From positions 2,193,501 to 2,257,500 of the forward strand of contig OX424573.1 of assembly GCA_949152435.1 (NCBI GenBank): DNA of 64,000 nt, in the 5' to 3' direction. The notes beneath the pieces are model-generated. The model did no database searches. It worked only from the letters and a program-made list of their open reading frames with translations, and was not told the origin of the DNA. Position numbers and translations under genes: made by a program. Position 1 is the stretch's first letter; every line of letters starts with the position of its first letter. Shown piece after piece: positions 21,458 through 43,939 of the stretch. This stretch comes from Gastracanthus pulcherrimus. Lineage: Eukaryota > Arthropoda > Insecta > Hymenoptera > Pteromalidae.

Positions 21458-23180
21458 GTCCGCCGAAATATCGACGATTCCTGATCCGTCCCCTCCCCTG
21501 CATGAGCGAGGCTTGTGATAGTATACTTTGCGCGGTCAGTCAAAAGGCGGCGATCGTCGGAAAAGTACCAAGTGTAATATACGTACTAGCGAGCCGTCGA
21601 ATAATCTTATCCCATCCCAGTGGACGCTTCGTTAAGTGAATCGGTGTGCCCTTGTATTTTAAGTATTCCTCTTTGTGCTATTTGTGGGACGAGGTGTGTG
21701 TGGCAGGATATTGGCGTGCTGTTTGTTTTTATGATTGATTTTGCGCTCGATTGAGATTTATGCAGAGTTGGAGATTAATAGTAACGGATAAGAGCTTGGC
21801 GCATGTCGGATGATAATTTTATTTTGACGAGTGTACAAACATTTATTTGTGAAAAAGAAGTATGGTTTAGCTTCTCAGGTGTGGAAAGGGGAGTATATAG
21901 AGCTGATATGAAATGCGAAAAACCGGTTTCGCAGCCGAAACACATGCAGACATCAATTATTATGAAGTTTGAAATGCGTGTTTGAGTGGGTTATTTACAA
22001 ATCAATTTCATTTATAAACCGATTTTTCAATTAATAAAAAATATATTTTTATAATTTAAAGGAATGACTTTGACTTATATAAAAAATCTCTGGTGAAAAG
22101 TAATAAATGAACTTTTACAACTTCTAACTTTTTTATATGAAAATATACCATATGCATATAATATACCAAAATCACTAAAAACTCAATTTGCAAAAAAAGT
22201 GGACTTAAGTTGTTATGCCTCGAACCTACATAAATAATAGCTTAAAATTTCTAGGGATATATTCTCTATGGTCAATACCCGATCAAAATCTGTCTATGTA
22301 CTTATAATTCGAGGACCACTAGGTAGCCAAATTTTACAACAGCAGTAACGATTATAGTGAAAAACAGAAATAGGTGTCGATAGATTTTGACCCCAGGCAT
22401 CTCGCACAAATCTAAACTATAATAAAACAAAAATGCGTATGTATGAATTTTTAAGGCCGTAGATTTTAAATCCATGTGTTATATTTATGGTAATTATGGC
22501 AGGCAGAGACCGGTCGGGTACTTAACCAATTTTTATTGGGTTTTGACCAATGAATATACATATATTTTTAAATGATTGCACTAAAAATTAGAATGATCTA
22601 CTCAAACATGTTATAACGGCTTGTTAATTTTGCATTTAGTATTTTTGTGGGCGAAGATGCGCCATACAATGCTGGTATAATAATATCGAGGATTGGCCGA
22701 TTTATGAAATCGATGTTAGGATTTGTATAGAGTTTGTTTAATTGATTGATTAATTTGGTTTATAAATTTGTTCAAGTACGATTTATGCATGAGAGCTAAA
22801 GAAAAATGGTCTGAAATTTTCATTTTCACCTAGGTATTGAAAAGCCAAGATATAGTTATGGGGGTACGTACTTGAGTACTCCCCAATTAACATATTTTCT
22901 ATGAAAAAATACTTAAAATTTTCTCATGTAATATGAGAAGTAAAGTTAATGTAAAATGCGGAAAACCAGATTCATGAAACCGATATGTATTCGTTGTATT
23001 AATTGATGTCTTGCATCAATTAATATAATGTCGAAGACATGTAAGTGTGCGGTATTTGTGTATATAACATTAATGTTGTATGTATATAGTTTATACAGTA
23101 TACTTGGTGTTAAGTATAAGTTTTTACATAAAATCGGTATAATTCATTATAAGAAACACTTCTACAATTTTCGACTTACA

Positions 23181-23440
23181 AGGGAAAACCATCGAGTTTG
23201 AGTCACGAATTTTAATGAAACTTTGGGGATCGGTTTCTCGTACCCAAAAATGAAGCCCGGTACCCATAGTTATATCTAATGCATGATCCTTGTATATATA
23301 TCGACCAATAATAATGGTTTTAGCTCTACCTCAAATTCTATAAGCTATTAGATAAAACTATGTTGGACTTCATTATTAGATGCCTGTAAATATCCTTAAA
23401 GTTTCATCAACATCCGTAACCCAAACTCCGTGGTTTCCCT
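23181..23440. repeat. Palindromic MITE, family 'GAGTTTGGGTCACG', copy 1
   Basis: The left end AGGGAAAACCATCGAGTTTG is mirrored by CCAAACTCCGTGGTTTCCCT at the right. The arms also share ATTTTAATGAAACTTTGGGG / AAAGTTTCATCAACAT. The same ends occur at 36226-36433, so this is a mobile family. Confidence 0.75.
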
Positions 23441-25478
23441 TTATTCGTGAATCTCTATATGTAGAATCTATAGGTAGTACATAATTAATTGAACAAAATG
23501 ATCCAAATTAAGATTTAATTGAATCAATACTTAATCAGCTAGTTTCCTTATTATTTACGTTAGTAAATTTCAGTACAGTATTGGAAATTATTCTATATAC
23601 GGATAATGCCACTTTTTTACTATTGATCCAGTTTAAACTTTAGGTGGCTCATAGTATTCAGTAATTATTTTTCATCGATTTGTGAACCGCAGAAAGAAAA
23701 AAGTACTTTGTAAAAGTATTAAATGTACCATTCATTCGGTTTCTAGCGGTATCTTAATCGATAACAATTATTTGTAAAAAATAATTTTTTATTTCTAAAG
23801 TCCATTAAATAGCTAGATTATATACATAGTTGAACAATATGATCCATGTAACATGAAAATTGGATAAATAGGGGCATTATCTGATTGTAACTTCCAATAA
23901 TGAACCATAACTTACGAATATAGAAAACAAAAAATCTAGGTATAAATTGATTATAGATTCAATCTAAGCTTAAATGACTTATTTTGATCTACTTTATTGT
24001 TCAGTTAAGTATCTTATATAGATTCATTAAGCCAAAAATTGTAAAAGTGAATCTTATCAATCACATCGATTTTACGTAAAAACTAACTTTCGACACATTC
24101 TATATATCCTGTACACTCAACGTACAAAAACATCTGGTTGAATGCGTTTGAAGTTTTTTAAAATCCTCCAATAAGGTTAGCGAAATCGTGCGTTCGTACC
24201 AATGAAATCCAATGAAATTGCAGTAAGTATATAAAAGAAAATCAAACACATTTTAGCAGATATTTTTCACGTCTAGTGTACAACCTTAAAACAGATTATA
24301 TTTATAAATCAATTACTCAATCAATCAATGATTAAATAATATTTTTATAATGTAAAAATGTTCGATGATAGAAAAAGATTAAATATTATTATCAAATACA
24401 ACCATTTATTTTGTAATTAACAGCATTCAGAATTTGTATAGTTTCGGAGTAGAAAATTTGTCATCTTGGAAAAATAGTGAAATAAGCGATTTGCATTTAT
24501 GTATGAATAAGTGCACCCTTAATGCCTCGTCTTCACTGGCAGTTTAATAGAGAATCACTTCTTTCAATATCGAATAACATTTATGTTGTTTAGAAAAAAC
24601 AAATCTCAACACAATAGAACTCTTTAAAATTTACTAGCAATCATCACTGTAATGTTATTTTATATTAAAAGTTAAAGCAAGACGCTATTAAAATGCGAGT
24701 GAGGACGAGGTATAAAGCATTAGAATCACGTCTTTTCAGTCTCCTGTTCGTTGATAACGGTCTCGAAGATAAAATTCGGTATCTACAATCTGTCTCGGTA
24801 GCATAAAATTTCTTCAAATACATAAATGGATCCCTGACTTATCTGATTCGTGTTGGGTGATAATAAAATAGAGTCGACTATTGGTGATTAGAACAACTAA
24901 ATGTATGTAGGTATGAAATTTGGAAAATATGAGGTATATAAATTATACGCGCGTATAGTCAAGCTTATATACGTATAATGCACGGTTAAAAGTTTGTAGC
25001 GAAATTTCAGTACTTTATAGGAAAACAAATGAAACCAACCTCTCCTGAATGTAAGTATTAGTCACTTAGCCAAGGATGAATTTTTCAATAAAATACTGAC
25101 GGAAATTCTCTAGGTATGTATAGTGAAAAAAAAATTATTCTTCCCTGAGTGACTATTGCCTCAGCTATAGAGTCAATATTCACTACGAAGGAGATTGGTT
25201 CTATTTTTCTTTTGAGGTTGCGAAATTTTACTGAAAACTTTTAAGCCTATTAAAATTAAGCCTACACTTTTAAGGCGATCATTTATTTGCTTTCTCAAGG
25301 AATTTAGCGCGATGAAAATTATGAAAACCGAGATCTTAATGAATTTCGATTGGCTCGATGTTTTTGAATCAAAATATATATAGGTTTTATTGTGTGTGTA
25401 TGTATGGAAGTGATAAAATTTGTAATACACATTCGTACTTTTTTCAAGCTACAATGTTAAAATTCTAAGACATGATTT

Positions 25479-25512
25479 ATGGTGCCTAAGAATGAAGCCC
25501 ACTATTCGTAAT
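25479..25512. repeat. Short fragment of the same MITE family
   Basis: GGTGCCTAAGAATGAAGCCC followed by ACTATTCG resembles the inner arm of the copies at 23181 and 36226. It is short and diverged. Confidence 0.4.
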
Positions 25513-26430
25513 TTGTTCACAATGAATGAAAATTTGAACAAAAATATTTTTTAAGAACTCACGATTTGTACAATATTCATCCTGATTCGTAATTGGATCT
25601 TAAATAATGAAATTAAATTATATAATAACATATCTAAATATTTATCAACTGTTTTAATAATGAGCATCGTAATTTGCAAGTACATGATTTCAAATAATAG
25701 AAATGACGTAGAAGATTCTAAAAATATCGGATGTTATTTAAGTACATAATTGAAATAATTGATATTGATGAATAAAATATTCTTAGCCTCGATAAATGTA
25801 AGAAAATAAAGTTTGTTGCTCGGTATTGATTAAATTATCAACGAACTTTATTGACCTATCAGTTAAAAAGTAAAAAAGTTTTATTAGCTTTTGATCGATT
25901 GCATGTAATACGTCAGTCTTTATGACATAAATATTAAATATTTTGCACTTCAAATATTTTTAAAAAATTGCTTACATTGCACCAACGTAATGAAAATACA
26001 ATTTTTGAACGAATATCATTATCTAAATGTATACTACATACCGAAAATCATTGTAGTGATTGTATTTTGTTACAATTAAGATAAAATGCTATGAATAGAT
26101 TAGATTAGGTAATTGGTAGTACGTAAAGTATTCTTAAAAAATATAAGTAATATTTTGACGAATTCGTGATTTTATCAAAATTATAAAATGTGTTATTGTT
26201 CTCTAAGGTTGTACTAATGTACAGACTATACAATCCGTCTCAAAAGTTAGTTTTTCTTTATTTAAAATTAATAATATATATAAAGTACATATATTGTTGA
26301 GTTGATGGAAAATACTTCATATTTTAATAATATGATCCACATTAAAGTTAAATATAATAAATATTAAAAAACTGTTGCCAATTCATTGGCACTTAGCTTC
26401 CCCAAATTACATTTTCCATCATAAATTTCT

Positions 26431-27260
26431 GAGATATAGGTAACTGTTTAAACTAAAAATTACGTTTTCGTATATAATAAAAGAAGGAAAATGGCCTATT
26501 CAAAATTTTCGATTGTAAAAGATAGGTAATTTTATGCTCTTTTTAATGCATGTACATGAAATTAATCATAATATTTTTACATACCAAAAAACCGAAAATC
26601 TTAAACTCAAAAATTGAAAAATCGTTATAGAACAAAAATAAGTCGATGAATTTTGAAATTTCTTTTGAATTTTGAATCTTCAGTTAAAAACGAAAAAAAT
26701 TAGCCCTGTTTGGTAGAATTGACCGCGTTGTTCTAGAGATATAAGCGATCAAACAATAAATTCAAGAAACACAAAACCTCAAATTTTCAAAAAATAAAAG
26801 ATCTGAAAAGAGATTCCTGATCTGAGAAAACATACAGATTGTGAGATAGAAATGCTACCTTTTTGTTAAGTTTTTGATAAAATGCTGCCGATCACTTCAT
26901 TTATCGTGGGAGAAAAAAATCGATTTTTTTTACAAAATTATTTTTCTCTCGACAGAAGAAAAAGGTTAAAACTCAAAAATTTTACTGAATATTCTTCTCC
27001 ATATTCCTATTCATCTCATTTTTTTAGACAAAATGTTCGTAAATTTTTTCGAGATATAACCGTTTCAGCAAAAAATAACGTTTTTGTATATAACAAAACA
27101 AGGGAATGGCCTTATCTAAACTTTCAGGTCAAAAGAGTTAGGTAATTTTATGATCTTTCAGATGCATTTTCGCTGGATCGATGATATTATTTCTAGTGTA
27201 ACAAAAGAACCGAAAAATTAAATCCCAAAAATCGAAACACCGCTGTAAAAATAAAAAAAA
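26431..27260. repeat. Two diverged direct repeats about 620 bp apart
   Basis: GAGATATA followed by ...TACGTTTTCGTATATAA, ...AATGGCC and ...AGGTAATTTTATG occurs from 26431 and again, diverged, from 27051. Both are followed by AACCGAAAA-type sequence. This looks like an old tandem or dispersed repeat, not a gene. Confidence 0.5.
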
Positions 27261-27987
27261 CAGCGAAAAAAATAATATTTTTGTTTCCCCAACCTTTAAA
27301 AAGAAGAGCCCTAATACGTTAAGTTTCATCGTGTATATGCAGAGTAATGCTGATCCACATTCACACACTCACACATCCATCCATACAGATATTTTCTAAA
27401 AATAGTTTATTTAGATATCCAAAACATATTTCTAACATGTTTTTAGCAAAACTGTTTTTTCTATCACAAAGCTTCCTCTTTGAAGCAAAAGTTTCGTTTT
27501 TATAATTGCTTACAAATAATGACTGAAATATCGTGCAGGACAACTTAGAGTAGTGAACACCTAAACATCATATTTACAGCTTACTATTGAATGTTTCCTT
27601 GCAGACTTAACTTTGTATGTAATAGTAGAGTCCTTATGTTTGAGGTATATGTGTGTGTTACTATCTTAACTCTTTCAGCCCTTCATTGATGTATTTTTAC
27701 TTTATAAGAACATGTGTTACTGCCCAACTCAATCCCATTACCTCCTACATTAGCGTCAATAGAAAAATACACCAAACCACAAAACGAAAAATAATAACAA
27801 CGCAATAAAAAAATTCCCCACGAAGCGTTCACTGCTCCATCATCCCCGAAAACGCAGTTCACATTATAACACCACAGCACATCTAAAACGCACCTTCTAC
27901 ACCCTCTCTTTCAGGCTTCATTTCCCTTAGCTCCAGGACCCGAAGCACCCTTGAAACAAATTTGAAAAAGGACAAAAAAAAGAAAAC

Positions 27988-39165
<11,178 letters not shown>

Positions 39166-39416
39166 CTGCATATCGTTGAGACTGAATTGAACAGGGGACA
39201 GCATTTATGCACTGCAACGTAACTGATTTCTAACAATGTTGTGGGTACATTGACGGTTAATATTTTATTAGATGCAGAATTGATAACAATTTGAAAACTG
39301 GATCACGTTTTAGGCTGTAGAATAATGTTCAAACTTAAGATATTTCGGGTTATATCTGTCAATTATGTTGTTGATTTGTATTTCAGCTTGATCTTACTTT
39401 TGCAAAGTTTTTATAC

Positions 39417-39422
39417 AATAAA
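39417..39422 (+). terminator. Polyadenylation signal of OAT1
   Basis: AATAAA about 250 bases after the OAT1 stop codon. Further downstream, AATAAATAAAG near 39781 is an alternative. Confidence 0.55.
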
Positions 39423-41055
39423 AATAACATTTTAGGGTTTTTTAAGTATAAGCGTTCCGTCTTACTTCAGGTTTTAAAAACAACGATTTTCAAATTCGAT
39501 CATTAAAATTTCCCACTTCTAAATAGCGTTAGATTCAGCTAGTTATGTAGTGTATTGTTTTTAGTTGGTTAGTGAATAGACGCAATTTTAATAACTTTTG
39601 ATTGTAACCTTGTTTTTCATTCATGATTATCTTGAACGTTCAAAATTATATATTGTCGACTGTTTAATACGAGTGTATGTAGATAATATTCAAGTATATA
39701 CAAAATTCAGCGCACGAGATGTACATAACATTTATTGTACCATGCTATTCATCAATTGCTGTATTAAAAGAAATGAACAAAATAAATAAAGTATTAGTTT
39801 TTTAATATTGTTGTTCCTTTTTTATACATGACTGCATAAAATACTGTATAACACAATCCAATTACTTTATATACCATTTATTATTATCAATTTATTTAAT
39901 CATTTAAAAGAAATTAATGATAAGGATACAATTATTATTAAATAATTAAAAGAACATTTTATAAGAAAAAGTACGAAAGTAACTTCATATTCTTGTTTAC
40001 TTGTTTTCTTGTTTTTTTATCTAAGTTGCGAAGATTTACCTGTTTATGCGATGATATACTTGAGCAGGCTCGTAAACGAGCATGAAAAATGTTTAAAAAT
40101 GTTTGTAGTATAACACGAGCTCAAAAGATTAAAATGTTTGTCACCTTTGATACATGAGATGGTCGATTAACGAAAATACGACGATAAGAGATAAAAATGA
40201 GAGAAACAAAGAGCAGGGAATTTCTAGATCAGCAGTAATTTCTTTTATATCTTTCCGTCGTAAAAATGTTCTGTAATTTTGAAGTTTAGTTTCTGAAGAA
40301 TGTATTATTCCATTCGAATGCTCATACGAAACAAATAAATACAAACATGACCTAATAAAAATTATGAAAATAATGATTTCAATTATTAATAACTTATGTA
40401 TAAATTGTGTGCGAGATAATAACCATCAATAAATAGTGCTACTTCCTTCATCCCCTTTCCCACTTTGTGTATCCACATCCGTGCACGGAAAATTTGACCA
40501 GCACGTGACTCATGTTTATACCCAAACCTCGAAGCCTATGGGACTATTATCTACACCGAAGAATTCCACTGCAGTCGCATCGACGCCAAATCTTTTCCAC
40601 TATACCTCTTTCTCAACCTCGAACCCCAGGAAATTCTCAAGAAATCTCAGAAAGCGACGAATAATTTTCGTCCCTTTAACCGTGCACGATACACACATTT
40701 TCATTTATTTATCCACGCGCTTGTGCACACACGGACAGTGCGGCGCCGCCTCGCGTGCACACATTGTCGCATGCATACTCCATCTTAATCTCTCTCTCTC
40801 TCTCTCGTCTCACCTCTTCCCTCGCAATTCCGCGCGCCTCCCCTTATCTTTATTATCAGCTCGGGGCTCGGCGCACCAAAGTGCACGGTCGCGCGCTCGT
40901 CAAAGCCTCAGACGCCAGAGTTACACCTAATGTATACATAAACAATCGAACAAATAGCACCAAGAACGAAAGTGCGCGAGAGGGAGAGAGAGGGAGAGAA
41001 GCAGATAATAAGAGTGATCCTACTAATGCGGCTCCGTGCTACAGGCCTCCACGCC
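39423..41055. other. Intergenic region between the two OAT genes
   Basis: AT-rich to about 40430, then increasingly CpG-rich with a CT microsatellite (40790-40808) and GAGA runs (40975-41000). This is the presumed proximal promoter of OAT2. The long frame 40436-40930 is low in codon bias and is not supported as a gene. Confidence 0.5.
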
Positions 41056-41275
41056 TATAAATGCCACGAGCGCCTGTCGAAATCCTCGGATTCGGTCTTA
41101 AACACCGGAAGGAGAGGGACGCTTGACTTGGACTCGCGGTGCATCGCGCATATCGGTACTTGGACGCTGACATTTAATCGAATACTTATATCAGATTTTC
41201 GTTCGAAGGCCGTTTGTTGAGGGAAGTTAATAGAATTGGGATTCATCGACGCGGGACAAACGATTAATTAAAAGG
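41056..41275 (+). promoter_or_regulatory. Candidate TATA promoter and leader exon of OAT2
   Basis: CCTATAAATG (TATAAA 41056-41061) lies at the end of a CpG-rich stretch, with a start expected near 41086-41092. AAAAG|GTAACG at 41275 is a plausible donor, to be joined to the acceptor CTAACGCAG ending at 43935, just before the OAT2 ATG. The arrangement parallels OAT1. No initiator match is obvious. Confidence 0.45.
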
Positions 41276-42104
41276 TAACGAAGTGATTTGTATTTTTTGA
41301 ATTTAGTTTACTGTAGCAGGTTCAGTGCTGATAATGTAGAAGAGTTTGCTATCCCTACTGTACAGAAGTTAATAATTGAACTCTGAAGATTTTTGGTTCA
41401 TTGCTATTGTAAAAACAATTTTTTTTGTCATACCAAAGATTATATAAATTTTTTTGTTCTTTGGATCTTGAAGGACATATACTAGTATTTAATTTACTAG
41501 TCAAAAGAATTATATTCATGTTTCATTCCAAGATAGTACTTTGTAAAACAAACTTCATGAGCCATATACGTGTCTACGCGCCGCACACAAGGCTGAAAAA
41601 ACGTGACATATATATTTTGTTGATTTAACCTGTTAATTTAATTTTTTTTTTACTTTTTCTTCGCTAATGTTGGTCGGTGATTGATTGATTGAAAGGTCAT
41701 TCGAGATTCTGAGCTAAAAAATGTAACGTTAGTTTATTATGCAGGTGAATATAAAATTGAACGTTATCAAACATTCATCTATACGTCTTTAGTATATCAA
41801 ACGCGAAAAAGATTTGCAGTATTAAAATTTTAATTTTATAAATGTTTTATGTTATAAGTGTTTTATATACCTCAATATTACTGGAACAGGTGAATTCTGC
41901 TCTTGGGCATATTTACAGTAGAAAATTCTAACGGTGGATGGCTATCGTAAGAACTAGGAAATATTAAGTAATGATGTGCTATATTAAATAAAGTACCAAA
42001 CATTTACATAATAAAGTAAAATAGCTTTTTACTTTTATATAAATGTTCGCTAATTTGTTAATTTACCACATAAATGATTTGTTTTTAATACCTGACAACG
42101 CTGC

Positions 42105-42340
42105 ATACACACACACGCATACACACACACACCCACACATTCACACACACAACCCATATATGCACACCAACATACAAACACGCACACTTACACACACGCA
42201 CACTTACACACACACCCACATACATACACACACGCGCACCTACTAGCACACCCAAACACGCACACCCGCACACACACGTACACGTACACCCACACACACA
42301 CACTCTAACACATTACACACACACAAACACAAACACAAGT
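42105..42340. repeat. CA-rich microsatellite
   Basis: Imperfect ACACAC tracts with TACA, CGCA and CCCA interruptions over about 235 bases. The Thr/His and Cys/Val frames across it are artefacts. Confidence 0.9.
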
Positions 42341-43177
42341 ACACAAACCAACTGGTATTTTTGAAAAACCTGAATATTATGAATGTTACCTGAATATTAC
42401 CTGAATATTATGATACAGCAACAAACAAACCTTTAAAACATAGAAATTTTCTAAAATCTGGAATTTTTAAAATATCATCGTTGAGAAATCTAAACTTTTG
42501 ATACTTCAATTATTTTTCTATTCATAAGATGTATCTAGGTACCTATATAAATTAAAAGCAATAAGTTTTAATAACATTCCATTTTGTATATATACTGCAC
42601 AATAAATTCCTAAAAAAAAGATATTTTTTTTGGTATGCCAGTCGAAATGACACTTTAAAGGAATCTGCGTCAGACCAACTTCTCTCGCTGATACATTTAC
42701 CAAAAATTTTCTTTTTTTTTTGAAAAAAAATACCATTCAAAATCGAATTCCTTTTCAGAATAATTTTATTTATACTGAAAAAAGGTTTTAATTAATAGTA
42801 CATTATGTAACAAAGGCAAAAAGTCGAATATTTTGTCGCGGGTGAGTTTATTTGCAAGTTTAATTTTGGTCTCGCTTTTCAGGGAAAAAAGTGGCCATTT
42901 TCGTTCAGATGGGCATAAAAGTATTTTTGATATATATGGCATTTTACAAAATATCTCCATTTAGGTGGTTCAAAAAATGACAAAAAAAATAATAATAAAT
43001 CAAAACAAACTTCAACATCCATTTTCTCCTCCTTCTATTGGTAATGTAATACACGTAAAATCTTTCCAATATGCATAAAAATCGCTAAATACATTAAACA
43101 CTGTGAGTTTAAAAGCCTTAAATCTTCAGATAAAAACGAAATTTTTGTCATAGCCCAGAAAACATCAAAAAGTATGT

Positions 43178-43545
43178 CCGCTTGAAGAAGAGGCTAACTC
43201 AGATTCCGCTTGAAAGAAGAGGTTAACTCGTCATTCGCTTGAAGAAGAGGCTAACTCGGAAATCGCGTAAAGAAGGGCTAGTTTAACTAATTATTTCTCG
43301 CGTTTAATTCTGTAAAGAGCAACAATAAAAAATAGGAAGACGCATGGTTAGCAAACAAATTAATTTTCCTATTTTTTATCGTTACTCTTTACAGAATTAA
43401 AGACGAGAAGTAATTAGTTAAAGTAGCCCTTCTTTACGCGATTTCCGAGTTAGCCACTTCTTCAATCGAACGCCGAGTTGACCTCTTCTTCAAGCGGAAA
43501 CTGAACTAGCCTCTCCTTCAAGCACTTTCTGAGAAAGCCTCTTCT
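43178..43545. repeat. Inverted array of GCTTGAAGAAGAGGCTAACTC units
   Basis: The left arm has three tandem units of about 40 bases (CGCTTGAAGAAGAGGCTAAC, with variants) followed by GCGTAAAGAAGGGCTA. The centre has ATTCTGTAAAGAG / CTCTTTACAGAAT. The right arm repeats the units inverted (GTTAGCCACTTCTTCA, GACCTCTTCTTCAAGCGG, GCCTCTCCTTCAAGC). It is a compound fold-back about 400 bases before OAT2 exon 1. Confidence 0.8.
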
Positions 43546-43939
43546 TTCACTCAATCCTCGATATTCTTTTACAATTAGACTTTATATTTATACATTTTTC
43601 CACCACCCTCAATAGACATTCTGAACCATATTTTAAACTCACAATAAACAAAGGAATTTTCCACTTCCTTATAACCTATTGCACTATAATAAATAAAAAA
43701 AATCGCAATCAAATCTATAAATCAGTGCAGTCTTTCTAGCCGAGACCAAGACAATACAAAACCCTGTCTTGGTCATGTCTTAAAACTTTAAAGCCAGGGG
43801 TCAAATCACCAAGTCTCTAAAAACACACAAACTAAATTTTTCTCTCGAAGCTTCTCTCTCGATTAAAATCCCACCCTTATACCCCCCAACCCCTCGATAA
43901 CAATATTCCCGTTTGTCCCTTTTCGCCTAACGCAGGAAG

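Larger units (their letters stand above)
21458..27987 (+). other. Candidate OAT1 leader exon and long 5' UTR intron; AT-rich, repeat-bearing
   Basis: About 6.5 kb without a recognisable protein gene. CTCTCTTTCAG (ending 27914) is a strong acceptor 73 bases before the OAT1 ATG, so a non-coding first exon must lie upstream. The start candidate at 21455 would fit; its donor is uncertain (GAG|GTGTGT near 21693 is one option). The rest is AT-rich and holds the palindrome at 23181-23440, a fragment of it near 25479, and diverged direct repeats at about 26431 and 27051. Short open frames here look non-coding. Confidence 0.45.
41276..43935 (+). other. Probable 5' UTR intron of OAT2
   Basis: AT-rich 2.7 kb containing the CA-rich microsatellite (42105-42340) and the inverted array at 43178-43545. 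No gene seen. Confidence 0.45.

Noticed and set aside
21803..21985. 60-codon frame starting MSDDNF downstream of the TATA candidate
   Set aside because: Short, AT-rich, no similarity; likely leader or intron sequence. At most an upstream ORF.
26882..27145. 87-codon frame
   Set aside because: Phe/Lys/Tyr-rich composition from AT-rich repeat DNA; part of the diverged direct repeat.
40436..40930. 164-codon frame upstream of OAT2
   Set aside because: No codon bias or recognisable motif, and it lies in the promoter-proximal low-complexity zone.
42043..42303. His/Thr-rich and Cys/Val-rich frames
   Set aside because: Artefacts of the CA-rich microsatellite on the two strands.
43178..43545. CRISPR-like array
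   Set aside because: The units are contiguous and inverted with no unique spacers, and the DNA is eukaryotic.
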